The notes under the pieces are model-generated. The model was not told the origin of the DNA. It saw only the letters and a program-made list of their open reading frames with translations, and ran no database searches. Below are positions 7,693 through 14,678 of a stretch of DNA of 32,303 bases, piece by piece. The translations under genes were made by a program, and so were the position numbers. The stretch is taken from IMG/VR virus record IMGVR_UViG_3300002180_000016, positions 1 through 32,303 of that record. One strand, written 5' to 3'. This DNA comes from a virus. Position 1 is the stretch's first letter; every line of letters starts with the position of its first letter.

Positions 7693-7899
7693 ATGGTTAG
7701 CTTAGCCCAACTTGCAGCACTTACAGGATTGTCCCAATATAAGCTTAAACGCTGCATAAAGTCAGGGCAGTTAGAGGCACTAAACATTTCAGGCAAATAT
7801 CAGATTGCGGAAGGTGAAGTTGATCGCTTTAGAATGCAGGTCCTTCTCGACTCCTCAGCCCACTATATAATCCCACCCAACCAAGAAGAGGAATTCTAG
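7693..7899 (+). CDS. Small helix-turn-helix (MerR/excisionase-like) DNA-binding protein
   Basis: The protein has 68 residues. The N-terminal half reads LAALTGLSQYKLKRCIKSGQ, a winged-helix HTH of the MerR/Xis type. It is followed by LEALNISGKYQIAEGEVDRF, which matches the usual wing and next helix of excisionase-like proteins. It is the first gene after the hairpin and ends one base before queC. It may regulate the modification cassette or the hairpin region. There is no integrase in the window, so a true excisionase role is unsupported. Confidence 0.6.
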   Translation: MVSLAQLAALTGLSQYKLKRCIKSGQLEALNISGKYQIAEGEVDRFRMQVLLDSSAHYIIPPNQEEEF

Positions 7900-7900
7900 C

Positions 7901-8791
7901 ATGAATAGTCTACTATACGAATACCCCGTCAACACCGATACAGAAAGCGCTCTTGTTGTCTTTTCAGGGGGTCAAGATTCAACTACTTGCCTCGTATGGG
8001 CTAAGGAGCGTTTTAAGAACGTGATCGCATTGTCTGTTAATTATGGCCAGAAGCACTCTATCGAATTGGAATGTGCACGTAAAATTACGGATACGTTGCA
8101 AGTTCCACATGAGATCATCAATGTCCCGAATATCTTGCAAGGTACATCACCACTTGTGAATCCTGGAGAGCGTTTGGAAATGTACGCTGATGCAGAAAGT
8201 CTTCCCGGTGGATTGGAGAAGACATTCGTTCCGATGCGCAATCAGTTATTCCTTACGATTGCTGCAAATCGTGCGTATGTTAAAGGGATTCGTAATCTCG
8301 TGACTGGGATTTGTCAAGCTGATTCAGGGGGGTATCCAGACTGTCGTGAAGACTTTAAGAACTCCTTACAGCTGACGACGAACTTAGGAACATTCACAGG
8401 TGAGCCGGGTACTGTTGACAAGCTTAAAATTCACACGCCATTGATGCACCTATCTAAAGCGCAGTCGATTGAACTGGCTATTGACGTAGGTGCATATGAG
8501 ATACTGCAACACACCCATACAGCCTATGATGGCAAATATCCTCCAGAGTCACATGATCATGCAAATTTGCTGCGTGCTGGAGGTTTTGAAGAAGCTGATC
8601 TGCCCGATCCCTTAGTTGTGAGAGCGTGGTATGGAGGCTTGATGGAATTGCCTACCACCCACAACTATATGGCCATACGTGGAATTCTGGCATCGTCCTC
8701 CTATGACGGTGATCTGCAGGAACTTCTGACACGTGTGGCCGATGAACATGTACGCAACAGAAACAAAGGAGCATGCAGTGAATCAACCTAA
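7901..8791 (+). CDS. queC: QueC-like 7-cyano-7-deazaguanine synthase lacking the zinc cysteines
   Basis: QueC turns 7-carboxy-7-deazaguanine (CDG) into preQ0 in two ATP-dependent steps through an amide. The PP-loop SGGQDSTT is at 22-29. TFVPMRNQLFL (108-118), TGICQADSGGYPDCR (135-149) and TPLMHLSKA (179-187) are conserved core segments. At 296 residues it is longer than the usual ~230. The standard four-cysteine zinc site is gone. The first cysteine (TCY in E. coli) is alanine here (A208), and the CxxCxxC part reads ESHDHAN (216-222). A long extra C-terminal part follows. It may still make preQ0, or may stop at the amide (ADG). The latter is inference. Its end overlaps queD by 14 bases. Confidence 0.9.
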   Translation: MNSLLYEYPVNTDTESALVVFSGGQDSTTCLVWAKERFKNVIALSVNYGQKHSIELECARKITDTLQVPHEIINVPNILQGTSPLVNPGERLEMYADAESLPGGLEKTFVPMRNQLFLTIAANRAYVKGIRNLVTGICQADSGGYPDCREDFKNSLQLTTNLGTFTGEPGTVDKLKIHTPLMHLSKAQSIELAIDVGAYEILQHTHTAYDGKYPPESHDHANLLRAGGFEEADLPDPLVVRAWYGGLMELPTTHNYMAIRGILASSSYDGDLQELLTRVADEHVRNRNKGACSEST

Positions 8792-9257
8792 ACCGATATA
8801 TATATCGACTAAGCGTTATGGGCATGAAGAGGGACTCTCATGTGCATTTCGTCAATGGCGGGCTGAATCCCATTGCAAGTATTTGCATGGGTATGCTATC
8901 GCAATCACATTGGAATTTCATTCACATGAATTGGATGTGCGTAACTGGGTTGTCGACTTTGGTTCTTTAAAGTCCTTGAAAAGCACTTTCAAGGAAAACC
9001 TTGACCATAAGACTATCGTTGCCGCTGATGATCCACACCTGGAAGAATTCAAAAAGTTGCATGATCTGGGGTTGATTCAGTTGAATGTGTTTGAGCATGT
9101 GGGATGTGAAGCTTTAGCTGAACTGATCTTTGGTGTGACGGATAGCTGGCTTGCTTCAGCAGGTTATGCGCCGCGTGTATGGTTACATAAAGTCATTATC
9201 GAAGAGCATGGTGCAAACAGTGCACAATATACTTTACCTAAGGAGGGATATCCATAA
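8778..9257 (+). CDS. queD: QueD-family 6-carboxy-tetrahydropterin synthase, altered zinc site
   Basis: QueD converts dihydroneopterin triphosphate to 6-carboxy-tetrahydropterin, the second step to 7-deazaguanines. The start is GTG 8778, seven bases after AAAGGAG. The frame upstream is open, but those codons lie in queC. This gives 159 residues. The motif CAFRQWRAESHCKYLHGY (22-39) aligns with the zinc site. C33 is the catalytic cysteine and H37 one zinc ligand, but the usual first and third histidines are F24 and Y39. DFGSLK and a late EEHG segment are kept. I recall a bacterial subfamily with the same CAFRQW/LHGY signature, so this is probably a variant rather than decay. The stop overlaps queE as TAATG. 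Confidence 0.85.
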   Translation: MNQPKPIYISTKRYGHEEGLSCAFRQWRAESHCKYLHGYAIAITLEFHSHELDVRNWVVDFGSLKSLKSTFKENLDHKTIVAADDPHLEEFKKLHDLGLIQLNVFEHVGCEALAELIFGVTDSWLASAGYAPRVWLHKVIIEEHGANSAQYTLPKEGYP

Positions 9258-10024
9258 TGGCCACTAAATTTCCACTCGTAGAATCTTTTGGTCCTACAAT
9301 TCAGGGTGAAGGTGCCGTGATCGGTACGCAAACGACATTTCTCCGTCTAGGTGGGTGTGATTACAAATGTACTCGTTGTGATTCGTTACATGCAGTATTG
9401 CCAGAAATCTTCTCGCAAGACGGTACTACACAGTACATGGAAATGGAGGAACTTATTGAGCATGCGTTGACTATCTCTAAAAATACGCCTTGGGTAACCA
9501 TCTCAGGTGGAAATCCGTGTATGTGGGATATCTCAGAACTGGTAGATGCTTTAAATCGTGCAGGTAAAATAATCTCTGTCGAGACCCAAGGTACGTTGTG
9601 GCAAGACTGGCTCTTAGATTGTGCTGCTGTGACGCTATCACCTAAGGGTCCCGGTATGGGTGTTGAATTTGAACCTGACAAATTTCAAGTGTTCATGGAT
9701 CATTTAGAAGCTGGTGATTTCGAGGGATATGTCTCAGCTAAGATTGTGGTTTTTGATCAACAGGATCTAGAATTTATCATCGGGGTTCAGGAGAGGTGGC
9801 CCATACTCAAGCCGCATATGTTTGTCTCGATTGGTAACTGGCAACCTCCAGCGCCGGCTATTCGTCACCATACTGAAGAAGACACGTACGAAAAGTTCGT
9901 CATGTCTGTTCTTGAAAGCACTCGTATGATTTCCGAGGAGATCCTTAAAGATCCTCGCTTACAGAATGCTCGCATACTACCACAACTTCATACCCTAATC
10001 TGGGGCAACGGACAAGGATTCTAA
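9257..10024 (+). CDS. queE: QueE 7-carboxy-7-deazaguanine synthase (radical SAM)
   Basis: QueE rearranges 6-carboxy-tetrahydropterin to CDG using S-adenosylmethionine and a 4Fe-4S cluster. The N-terminus reads FGPTIQGEGAVIGTQTTFLR, typical of QueE. The cluster cysteines are C34, C38 and C41 in GGCDYKCTRCD (CxxxCxxC). VTISGGNPC at roughly 81-89 is the SAM-binding GGEP-like motif, with N in place of E. Length 255 is near the family norm of about 210-250. It lies between queD and folE with 0-2 base gaps, so the four pathway genes are co-translated. Confidence 0.9.
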   Translation: MATKFPLVESFGPTIQGEGAVIGTQTTFLRLGGCDYKCTRCDSLHAVLPEIFSQDGTTQYMEMEELIEHALTISKNTPWVTISGGNPCMWDISELVDALNRAGKIISVETQGTLWQDWLLDCAAVTLSPKGPGMGVEFEPDKFQVFMDHLEAGDFEGYVSAKIVVFDQQDLEFIIGVQERWPILKPHMFVSIGNWQPPAPAIRHHTEEDTYEKFVMSVLESTRMISEEILKDPRLQNARILPQLHTLIWGNGQGF

Positions 10025-10026
10025 AA

Positions 10027-10647
10027 ATGTGTAAAGACAATAATACAGCTGACGTAGATGTAAAACTGGACCATTCGAAAACAATGGCGGGTGCGATGCA
10101 CACAGTGATGGATGGTATTCTTCCAGGCTGGTATGAGGATCCATCAACACAAGATACACCTGCACGCTTTGTTAAGTATCTACAGGAGTTTCACCAGCCC
10201 ATCGACATTGATAAGGTATTTGGGTCGGTATTCAAAGTACCTGATGAACATCATTCAATGGTCATGCAAGCAAATATTCCTTTCCGGATGATCTGCGAAC
10301 ACCACCTACTCCCGGCTACGGGTAAAGCAGCGATCGGGTATGTGCCACGTAAACGTGTGATTGGTCTATCCAAGCTGACTCGGCTGGTGCAATCAGTTGG
10401 TACGGAACGTCCATCATTGCAGGAACATATCTTGGAACGTATTCAAGAATTGTTGCATGAGCATTTGGAACCTCAAGGTACGATGATCGTAATTAAAGCG
10501 ACACATGGTTGTATGGCTTGTCGAGGCGTTAACGCTCCAGGTGTTGTAACGACTACATCTACGGTTAAAGGTGTTTTTCGTGACAATTCTGAAGCACGTA
10601 TGGAAATGCTGTCGCTGATCCAATCTGAAATGAAGATGGGGGCTTAA
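10027..10647 (+). CDS. folE: GTP cyclohydrolase I
   Basis: The enzyme converts GTP to dihydroneopterin triphosphate, the entry step to 7-deazaguanines and also to folate. The zinc site is complete: C90 and H93 in CEHHLLPATGKAAIGYVP, and C162 in HGCMACRG. DTPARFVKYLQEF near the N-terminus and STVKGVFRD near the C-terminus are also family signatures. At 206 residues it is standard size. A phage copy beside queC, queD and queE would raise flux to the modified base without depending on host supply. Confidence 0.95.
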   Translation: MCKDNNTADVDVKLDHSKTMAGAMHTVMDGILPGWYEDPSTQDTPARFVKYLQEFHQPIDIDKVFGSVFKVPDEHHSMVMQANIPFRMICEHHLLPATGKAAIGYVPRKRVIGLSKLTRLVQSVGTERPSLQEHILERIQELLHEHLEPQGTMIVIKATHGCMACRGVNAPGVVTTTSTVKGVFRDNSEARMEMLSLIQSEMKMGA

Positions 10648-10648
10648 T

Positions 10649-10840
10649 ATGGCGGTGCTTACATTAAGTGAAGATCACCATAACCGTATAGGGATAGAGA
10701 TTGAAGAGGCTCTTAGTGCATTGGAAGATGTCGAGACAATTCTTACGAATCGTACCATCGACACCAATACGTTGAAGGATGAACTTGAGATTATTGCAAA
10801 TGCATGCTCAAACATTCACAAGCTAACAGAAGGGATATAA
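10649..10840 (+). CDS. Small acidic helical protein between folE and dpdA, unknown
   Basis: The protein has 63 residues and is predicted to be mostly helical. It has acidic stretches such as IGIEIEEALSALEDVETIL and a second helix ending IHKLTEGI. The ATG is two bases after the folE stop, and the stop is one base before the dpdA start, so it belongs to the modification operon. It has no motif I recognise. It could be an accessory factor for DNA modification, but that rests on position only. Confidence 0.6.
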   Translation: MAVLTLSEDHHNRIGIEIEEALSALEDVETILTNRTIDTNTLKDELEIIANACSNIHKLTEGI

Positions 10841-10841
10841 C

Positions 10842-11651
10842 ATGAGTAAGATATTGACACCAAGGTTCGCACCTGTAGTACCTGTACAGATTGCGCAACG
10901 TCTAAAAGAGTCAGATATGCTGGGAAACTATCATCTGTTGCTAGCGCACGATGTAGTGGATAAACCTGATGCGTATGCTGAAGTGTATAAAGATCCCGAC
11001 AACTTCATCATCATGGACAATTCAGTGATCGAACTCGGTTCTGCTGTTACCGACTCCATGTTATTAGAGGCCTGCGATATTGTGGGGGCTAATGTGCTTG
11101 CGCTTCCAGATGTTCTACTGGATGGTAAGGCGACTGTAGAATCTACTTTACATGCTCTTGAAACTTGGAACCTTCCAGATAATTTGAACCTGATGATGGT
11201 TCCCCAAGGTAAGAGTTCTGGTGAGTGGGAACTTTGTTTGTATGAAGTTTTACGGTATGCTCAGGAACGTGTTGGTTGGATTGGTATTCCCAAGAACTAC
11301 CGAGAACTTCTACTTAAACCCCGCCACTATGCAGTACAAGACATCAAAGGTTACGATCAACTGCATGGAAGTAACCTACAGATCCATATGTTGGGATTCT
11401 CTAATGATTGGGTAGATGATCTGCTGACCACTGAGAAGGATCGTTGGCAGATTCGCGGCATCGACTCAGCATCACCTATCTGGATGGGTCTTCGGGGTAT
11501 TCATGTGCTTTCGGATGAAGCTACCTACGCAGCACACAAACGTGAAGATTTCTGGGAGCATCCTTATGCAAAGGGCGACAATTGGGAAATGGTAATTGAA
11601 AACATTAAATGGGTACGCCGAATCCTTGGTGGCGATCTTCATGTCTCATAA
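10842..11651 (+). CDS. dpdA: DpdA-like DNA-guanine transglycosylase (phage TGT-family)
   Basis: DpdA enzymes are DNA-acting relatives of tRNA-guanine transglycosylase. They exchange guanine in DNA for a free 7-deazaguanine. The 269-residue protein fits a TIM barrel. IIMDNSVIELG (D59, E64) matches the early active-site strand of the family, and LPDVLLD, MMVPQGK, WIGIPK, HMLGF and GIDSASP follow in the usual order. It lacks the C-terminal RNA-binding parts of true TGT. It follows folE, queE, queD and queC, which strongly supports a DNA-modification role. Which base it inserts depends on what QueC makes here. A hairpin lies 18 bases after its stop. Confidence 0.82.
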   Translation: MSKILTPRFAPVVPVQIAQRLKESDMLGNYHLLLAHDVVDKPDAYAEVYKDPDNFIIMDNSVIELGSAVTDSMLLEACDIVGANVLALPDVLLDGKATVESTLHALETWNLPDNLNLMMVPQGKSSGEWELCLYEVLRYAQERVGWIGIPKNYRELLLKPRHYAVQDIKGYDQLHGSNLQIHMLGFSNDWVDDLLTTEKDRWQIRGIDSASPIWMGLRGIHVLSDEATYAAHKREDFWEHPYAKGDNWEMVIENIKWVRRILGGDLHVS

Positions 11652-11669
11652 CGAAAAGTCCACACCGCT

Positions 11670-11715
11670 CCACTACTAGTGCCGCGCCCGCTATCGGGGA
11701 ACGGAGTAGTAGTGG
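11670..11715 (+). promoter_or_regulatory. Large GC-rich stem-loop between dpdA and the polymerase
   Basis: CCACTACTA (11670-11678) pairs perfectly with TAGTAGTGG (11707-11715). Inside, CCG (11682-11684) pairs with CGG (11702-11704), and CCCG (11687-11690) with CGGG (11695-11698) around a CTAT loop. The result is a long, stacked hairpin with small bulges. No T-run follows, so it is not a standard intrinsic terminator. It could be an mRNA processing or protective structure, a protein-binding site or part of a replication origin. Confidence 0.6.
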
Positions 11716-11729
11716 TAGAGTTGTAACGT

Positions 11730-11849
11730 ATGGATTGGTCAATTAGGGTTCGATATAGTAATGAACCTGACATTGAAGTAAGAATGGATCGTATGGAAAT
11801 TGGATTTATTTTGCTGGCCAGTAAACTTTCACAGAGGGGAATCTTATAG
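11730..11849 (+). CDS. Possible 39-residue leader peptide before the polymerase
   Basis: An ATG at 11730 opens 39 codons (MDWSIRVRYSN... SQRGIL). Its TAG stop shares a G with the polymerase GTG start as TAGTG, a typical coupling overlap. The ribosome site (GTAGAG, about 8 bases upstream) is only fair. It sits directly after the large hairpin. It may be a real small gene that couples translation to the polymerase, or chance. No family recognised. Confidence 0.4.
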   Translation: MDWSIRVRYSNEPDIEVRMDRMEIGFILLASKLSQRGIL

Positions 11850-14311
11850 TGGATAATGTGGTTGAACTTAAGCCAGCCAATTTGGGATGTGACAATTGCT
11901 TTTATGATAGGCATGTATTCGTAGGATCGAAAGGTCCGCGTGATGCGAAGATCGTCTTCATAGCTGAAAGTCCCGGACCAATTGAGCTGGCAAAACGTGA
12001 GGCATTTGTGGGGCCTGGAGCTGATCTTTTATTCCAGAATCTGCCTGAGGGTGTAGATATAGACTCGGTGTTGTTTATGTATGCACATTCATGTTTTCCT
12101 AAACGTGTAAAGGATACAAAGAAGAATACCACCAACACTCAGAGTGCAGTTAAGCGTTGTAGGGGTAGGTTGAAGTTCTTATTGAACGAATATCCTAGAG
12201 ATGTCATTCTTACATTTGGCAATGGTGCTATCTGGGCAGCTACTGATGATCATGACATTAGGATCACGAAGGATAGGGGTAGGCTACATACGTCAGAGTT
12301 CGCCTCCAAGGGGGTGATTGGAACGTATCATCCAATGTTTCTTATGCGTGGTGGTGGATCATTAGATAGATTCCGTGAAGACATTGCATATGCATTCTCA
12401 TTAGCTGACGGTGGGGGTATGAAGAAACCTATTGTTCCAGAATGGGAAGTTGCGCGGAGTGTAGATGACATTCATAGATTCAATGCCGAAATGCTTGAAC
12501 AAACTAGTGTATGGGGTGATGAGTGCGGTGCTGATATTGAAACTGCAGGTTTTGACTTTCGGAATGATAGAATATTGTGTTGCGGGTTTAGTGTAGATCC
12601 ACATATGGTATATATCATACCTGAGAAACTAATGGCGCATGCTGGAATCATTCTAGGAGGTAATAAATTAAGATTCGTTTGGCAGAATGGGAAGTTTGAT
12701 GCTAAGTTCCTGCATCTAAATAATTTGCCCGGAGTAGTGCATGAAGACACTATGTTGATGAACTATTCAATGAATGAGAAACGTGGATATCATGATCTCG
12801 AACAGATAGCTGCAGACCTTATAGGTGCCCCCAGCTACAAGGATATGGTTAAGCCATACATAACTGACAAGCATCCGGACGGTACGAAGAAATCATATGC
12901 TGATATACCTCCCTCCATCTTATACAAGTACCTGGCGTTTGATGTATCTAATACACGTCAGATATTCACGGTTTTAAAGAGACGATTAGAGAAGGATCCA
13001 CTATCCAAGAAGTTGTATTACGAGATCCTACTTAAGGCATCCAAACTATTGGAGACTGTCGAAAAGAATGGCATTCTGGTAAGTGTGGAGCAGCAGAAGG
13101 AGAATGTCAAATGGTACGCCAGTGAGATGGTACCACTTGAAGCTGAAATGAACGAGTGGTCAAATAGGCTGACTGGGAAGGATATCAATCCACGCTCACC
13201 TAAACAGCTGAAACCATTCCTCTACCAGGTACTAAAGTTGGGTAACATGGGGATGTCTACCGACGCTGATACGTTAGAGAGGCTACCTCAACACGCATTC
13301 GTTAAAGCATTACGTGCATATCGTAAAGTGCAGAAGGCTTATGGCACATTTGTTAAGAAACTACTCCTACAGAGATTGGATGATGGTAGAGTTCACTCTA
13401 CTTTCCTACTCCATGGTACTGGAACGGGGCGTCTAGCATCTAAAGAGCCCAATGTTCAGAACCAGTTACGATTAGCAAGGATTCGAAATCAGTTTGTAGC
13501 TGGTGATGGTAATGTGATCATGGAGCTTGATTTAGATCAGGCCGAACTTAGGTGCCTAGCTACGCTGTCGGGTGATACTGAGCTATGTCGCATCTATGAA
13601 ACTGATGGGATGTCACTTCACAAAGAGGTATCGATATCCTTGTGGGGTGAAGATTGGACTCGTAGGTATGCTATTGATGTACCTGGAGACCCTGAGTATG
13701 ATCAGGCTAAAGAGGAGTATATGCGAACGAAGGCTTTGAACTTTGGCATTGTGTATGGTCGTGAGGCACCCTCCATCGCAGAAGAGTTTGGAGTACCAAC
13801 GCATGAAGCTCAAAGATGGATTGATGGTTGGGCTACGAGATTTCCTAAGGCTTGGGAGTATATTGAAAAATGTCGTATGGCGCCATTATATGGGCAGAAT
13901 CTTAAAACTCCATTCGGGCGTAGGAAGCGTGTTGGAGTAGTGTCAAGGGAGAAGCTTAAGGATCTCCAGAATGAGGCAGCTAACTTTCCGCACCAGTCAA
14001 TTGCATCGGATATTACTCTCCTGGCTGCGATTGCATTACAGGATTGGATTGAGCGTAATAACTTAACTGAATATGTCAAGATCATCAACCTAATTCATGA
14101 TGCGATCCTAATCCAATGTAAAGATCTTCCAGAGTATACTGAACCAGTCAAGTACAAAACGAAACTGATTATGGAACAAGTACCTGTTGATTGGGGTATT
14201 ACTAGAATACCATTCTCGGCAGATGCTAAGAGAGGTCAAGGCTGGGGTGATCTACATGACACTCCCATCAACACTGAACTGGATCTAAAAGATTATGGAC
14301 TGATCCATTAA
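11849..14311 (+). CDS. DNA polymerase I fused to an N-terminal family-4 UDG-like domain
   Basis: The protein has 820 residues from GTG 11849, after AGAGGGG. Residues about 10-190 look like a family-4 uracil-DNA glycosylase. Cysteines C14, C17, C82 and C104 are spaced for a 4Fe-4S cluster, and ESPGPIE (40-46), AFVGPGADLL and YHPMFL (H161) match its active-site loops. Residues about 220-400 form a 3'-5' proofreading exonuclease (DIE at 229-231, D284, YLAFD at 361-365). The polymerase domain has motif A DLDQAELR (D561), motif B RTKALNFGIVYG (K629, F633, Y637) and motif C HDA (H750, D751), where the usual glutamate is alanine. It is the probable main replicase. A UDG-like domain in a phage family A polymerase is, as I recall, known in SPO1-like phages. 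Confidence 0.92.
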   Translation: MDNVVELKPANLGCDNCFYDRHVFVGSKGPRDAKIVFIAESPGPIELAKREAFVGPGADLLFQNLPEGVDIDSVLFMYAHSCFPKRVKDTKKNTTNTQSAVKRCRGRLKFLLNEYPRDVILTFGNGAIWAATDDHDIRITKDRGRLHTSEFASKGVIGTYHPMFLMRGGGSLDRFREDIAYAFSLADGGGMKKPIVPEWEVARSVDDIHRFNAEMLEQTSVWGDECGADIETAGFDFRNDRILCCGFSVDPHMVYIIPEKLMAHAGIILGGNKLRFVWQNGKFDAKFLHLNNLPGVVHEDTMLMNYSMNEKRGYHDLEQIAADLIGAPSYKDMVKPYITDKHPDGTKKSYADIPPSILYKYLAFDVSNTRQIFTVLKRRLEKDPLSKKLYYEILLKASKLLETVEKNGILVSVEQQKENVKWYASEMVPLEAEMNEWSNRLTGKDINPRSPKQLKPFLYQVLKLGNMGMSTDADTLERLPQHAFVKALRAYRKVQKAYGTFVKKLLLQRLDDGRVHSTFLLHGTGTGRLASKEPNVQNQLRLARIRNQFVAGDGNVIMELDLDQAELRCLATLSGDTELCRIYETDGMSLHKEVSISLWGEDWTRRYAIDVPGDPEYDQAKEEYMRTKALNFGIVYGREAPSIAEEFGVPTHEAQRWIDGWATRFPKAWEYIEKCRMAPLYGQNLKTPFGRRKRVGVVSREKLKDLQNEAANFPHQSIASDITLLAAIALQDWIERNNLTEYVKIINLIHDAILIQCKDLPEYTEPVKYKTKLIMEQVPVDWGITRIPFSADAKRGQGWGDLHDTPINTELDLKDYGLIH

Positions 14312-14319
14312 AATCACAA

Positions 14320-14348
14320 TTGAATTCCTTTTGAATTTAATTTATAAT
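14320..14348 (+). promoter_or_regulatory. Strong sigma70-like promoter before the nucleotide-metabolism genes
   Basis: TTGAAT (14320-14325) and a perfect TATAAT (14343-14348) stand 17 bases apart in an AT-rich 70-base gap after the polymerase stop. The first downstream gene has ATGGAGA about ten bases before its ATG. This is the best host-type promoter I see in the window. It would drive the genes at 14382-18906. Confidence 0.65.
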
Positions 14349-14381
14349 AAAATATGAGGCTTAAAAAATGGAGAATACAAG

Positions 14382-14678
14382 ATGAAGAAAAGCACAGTCG
14401 CTGCCGGCAAATACATGCAGCTTGCAAGTCAGTATTGGAACCTATCACGAACGTGGAATAATTCCGCAACAAGTTCGACAGGTATGTCATCGGGGCAAAT
14501 GATCGATCAATTAAATGACCTCAAATTGAGAGGAATACAAGTACCGGAAGTTTATGACCGTAGGCTGCTAGGCAGTCAGGCATCTAAGCTTTTGCAGGAA
14601 GTCATCATGGGTGAAGGACAATTACATCCGGAGGCATCGGAAGTAAGTCAACTCATTCAAACCTTAGGAGATGCATAA
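14382..14678 (+). CDS. Unknown 98-residue protein upstream of nrdJ
   Basis: The protein is polar, serine/glutamine-rich and probably helical, without motif or membrane segment. It begins MKKSTVAAGKYMQLASQYW and has TGMSSGQMIDQL in the middle. A GGAG ribosome site precedes ATG 14382. The stop TAA overlaps the nrdJ ATG as TAATG, so it is translated with the reductase. It is the first gene after a good promoter. A role linked to the reductase or its control is possible but unsupported. Confidence 0.6.
   Translation: MKKSTVAAGKYMQLASQYWNLSRTWNNSATSSTGMSSGQMIDQLNDLKLRGIQVPEVYDRRLLGSQASKLLQEVIMGEGQLHPEASEVSQLIQTLGDA

Noticed and set aside
7693-7899. A true excisionase, implying a temperate phage
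   Set aside because: The fold fits many small HTH proteins. No integrase, repressor or attachment site is visible in the window, so lifestyle cannot be concluded.
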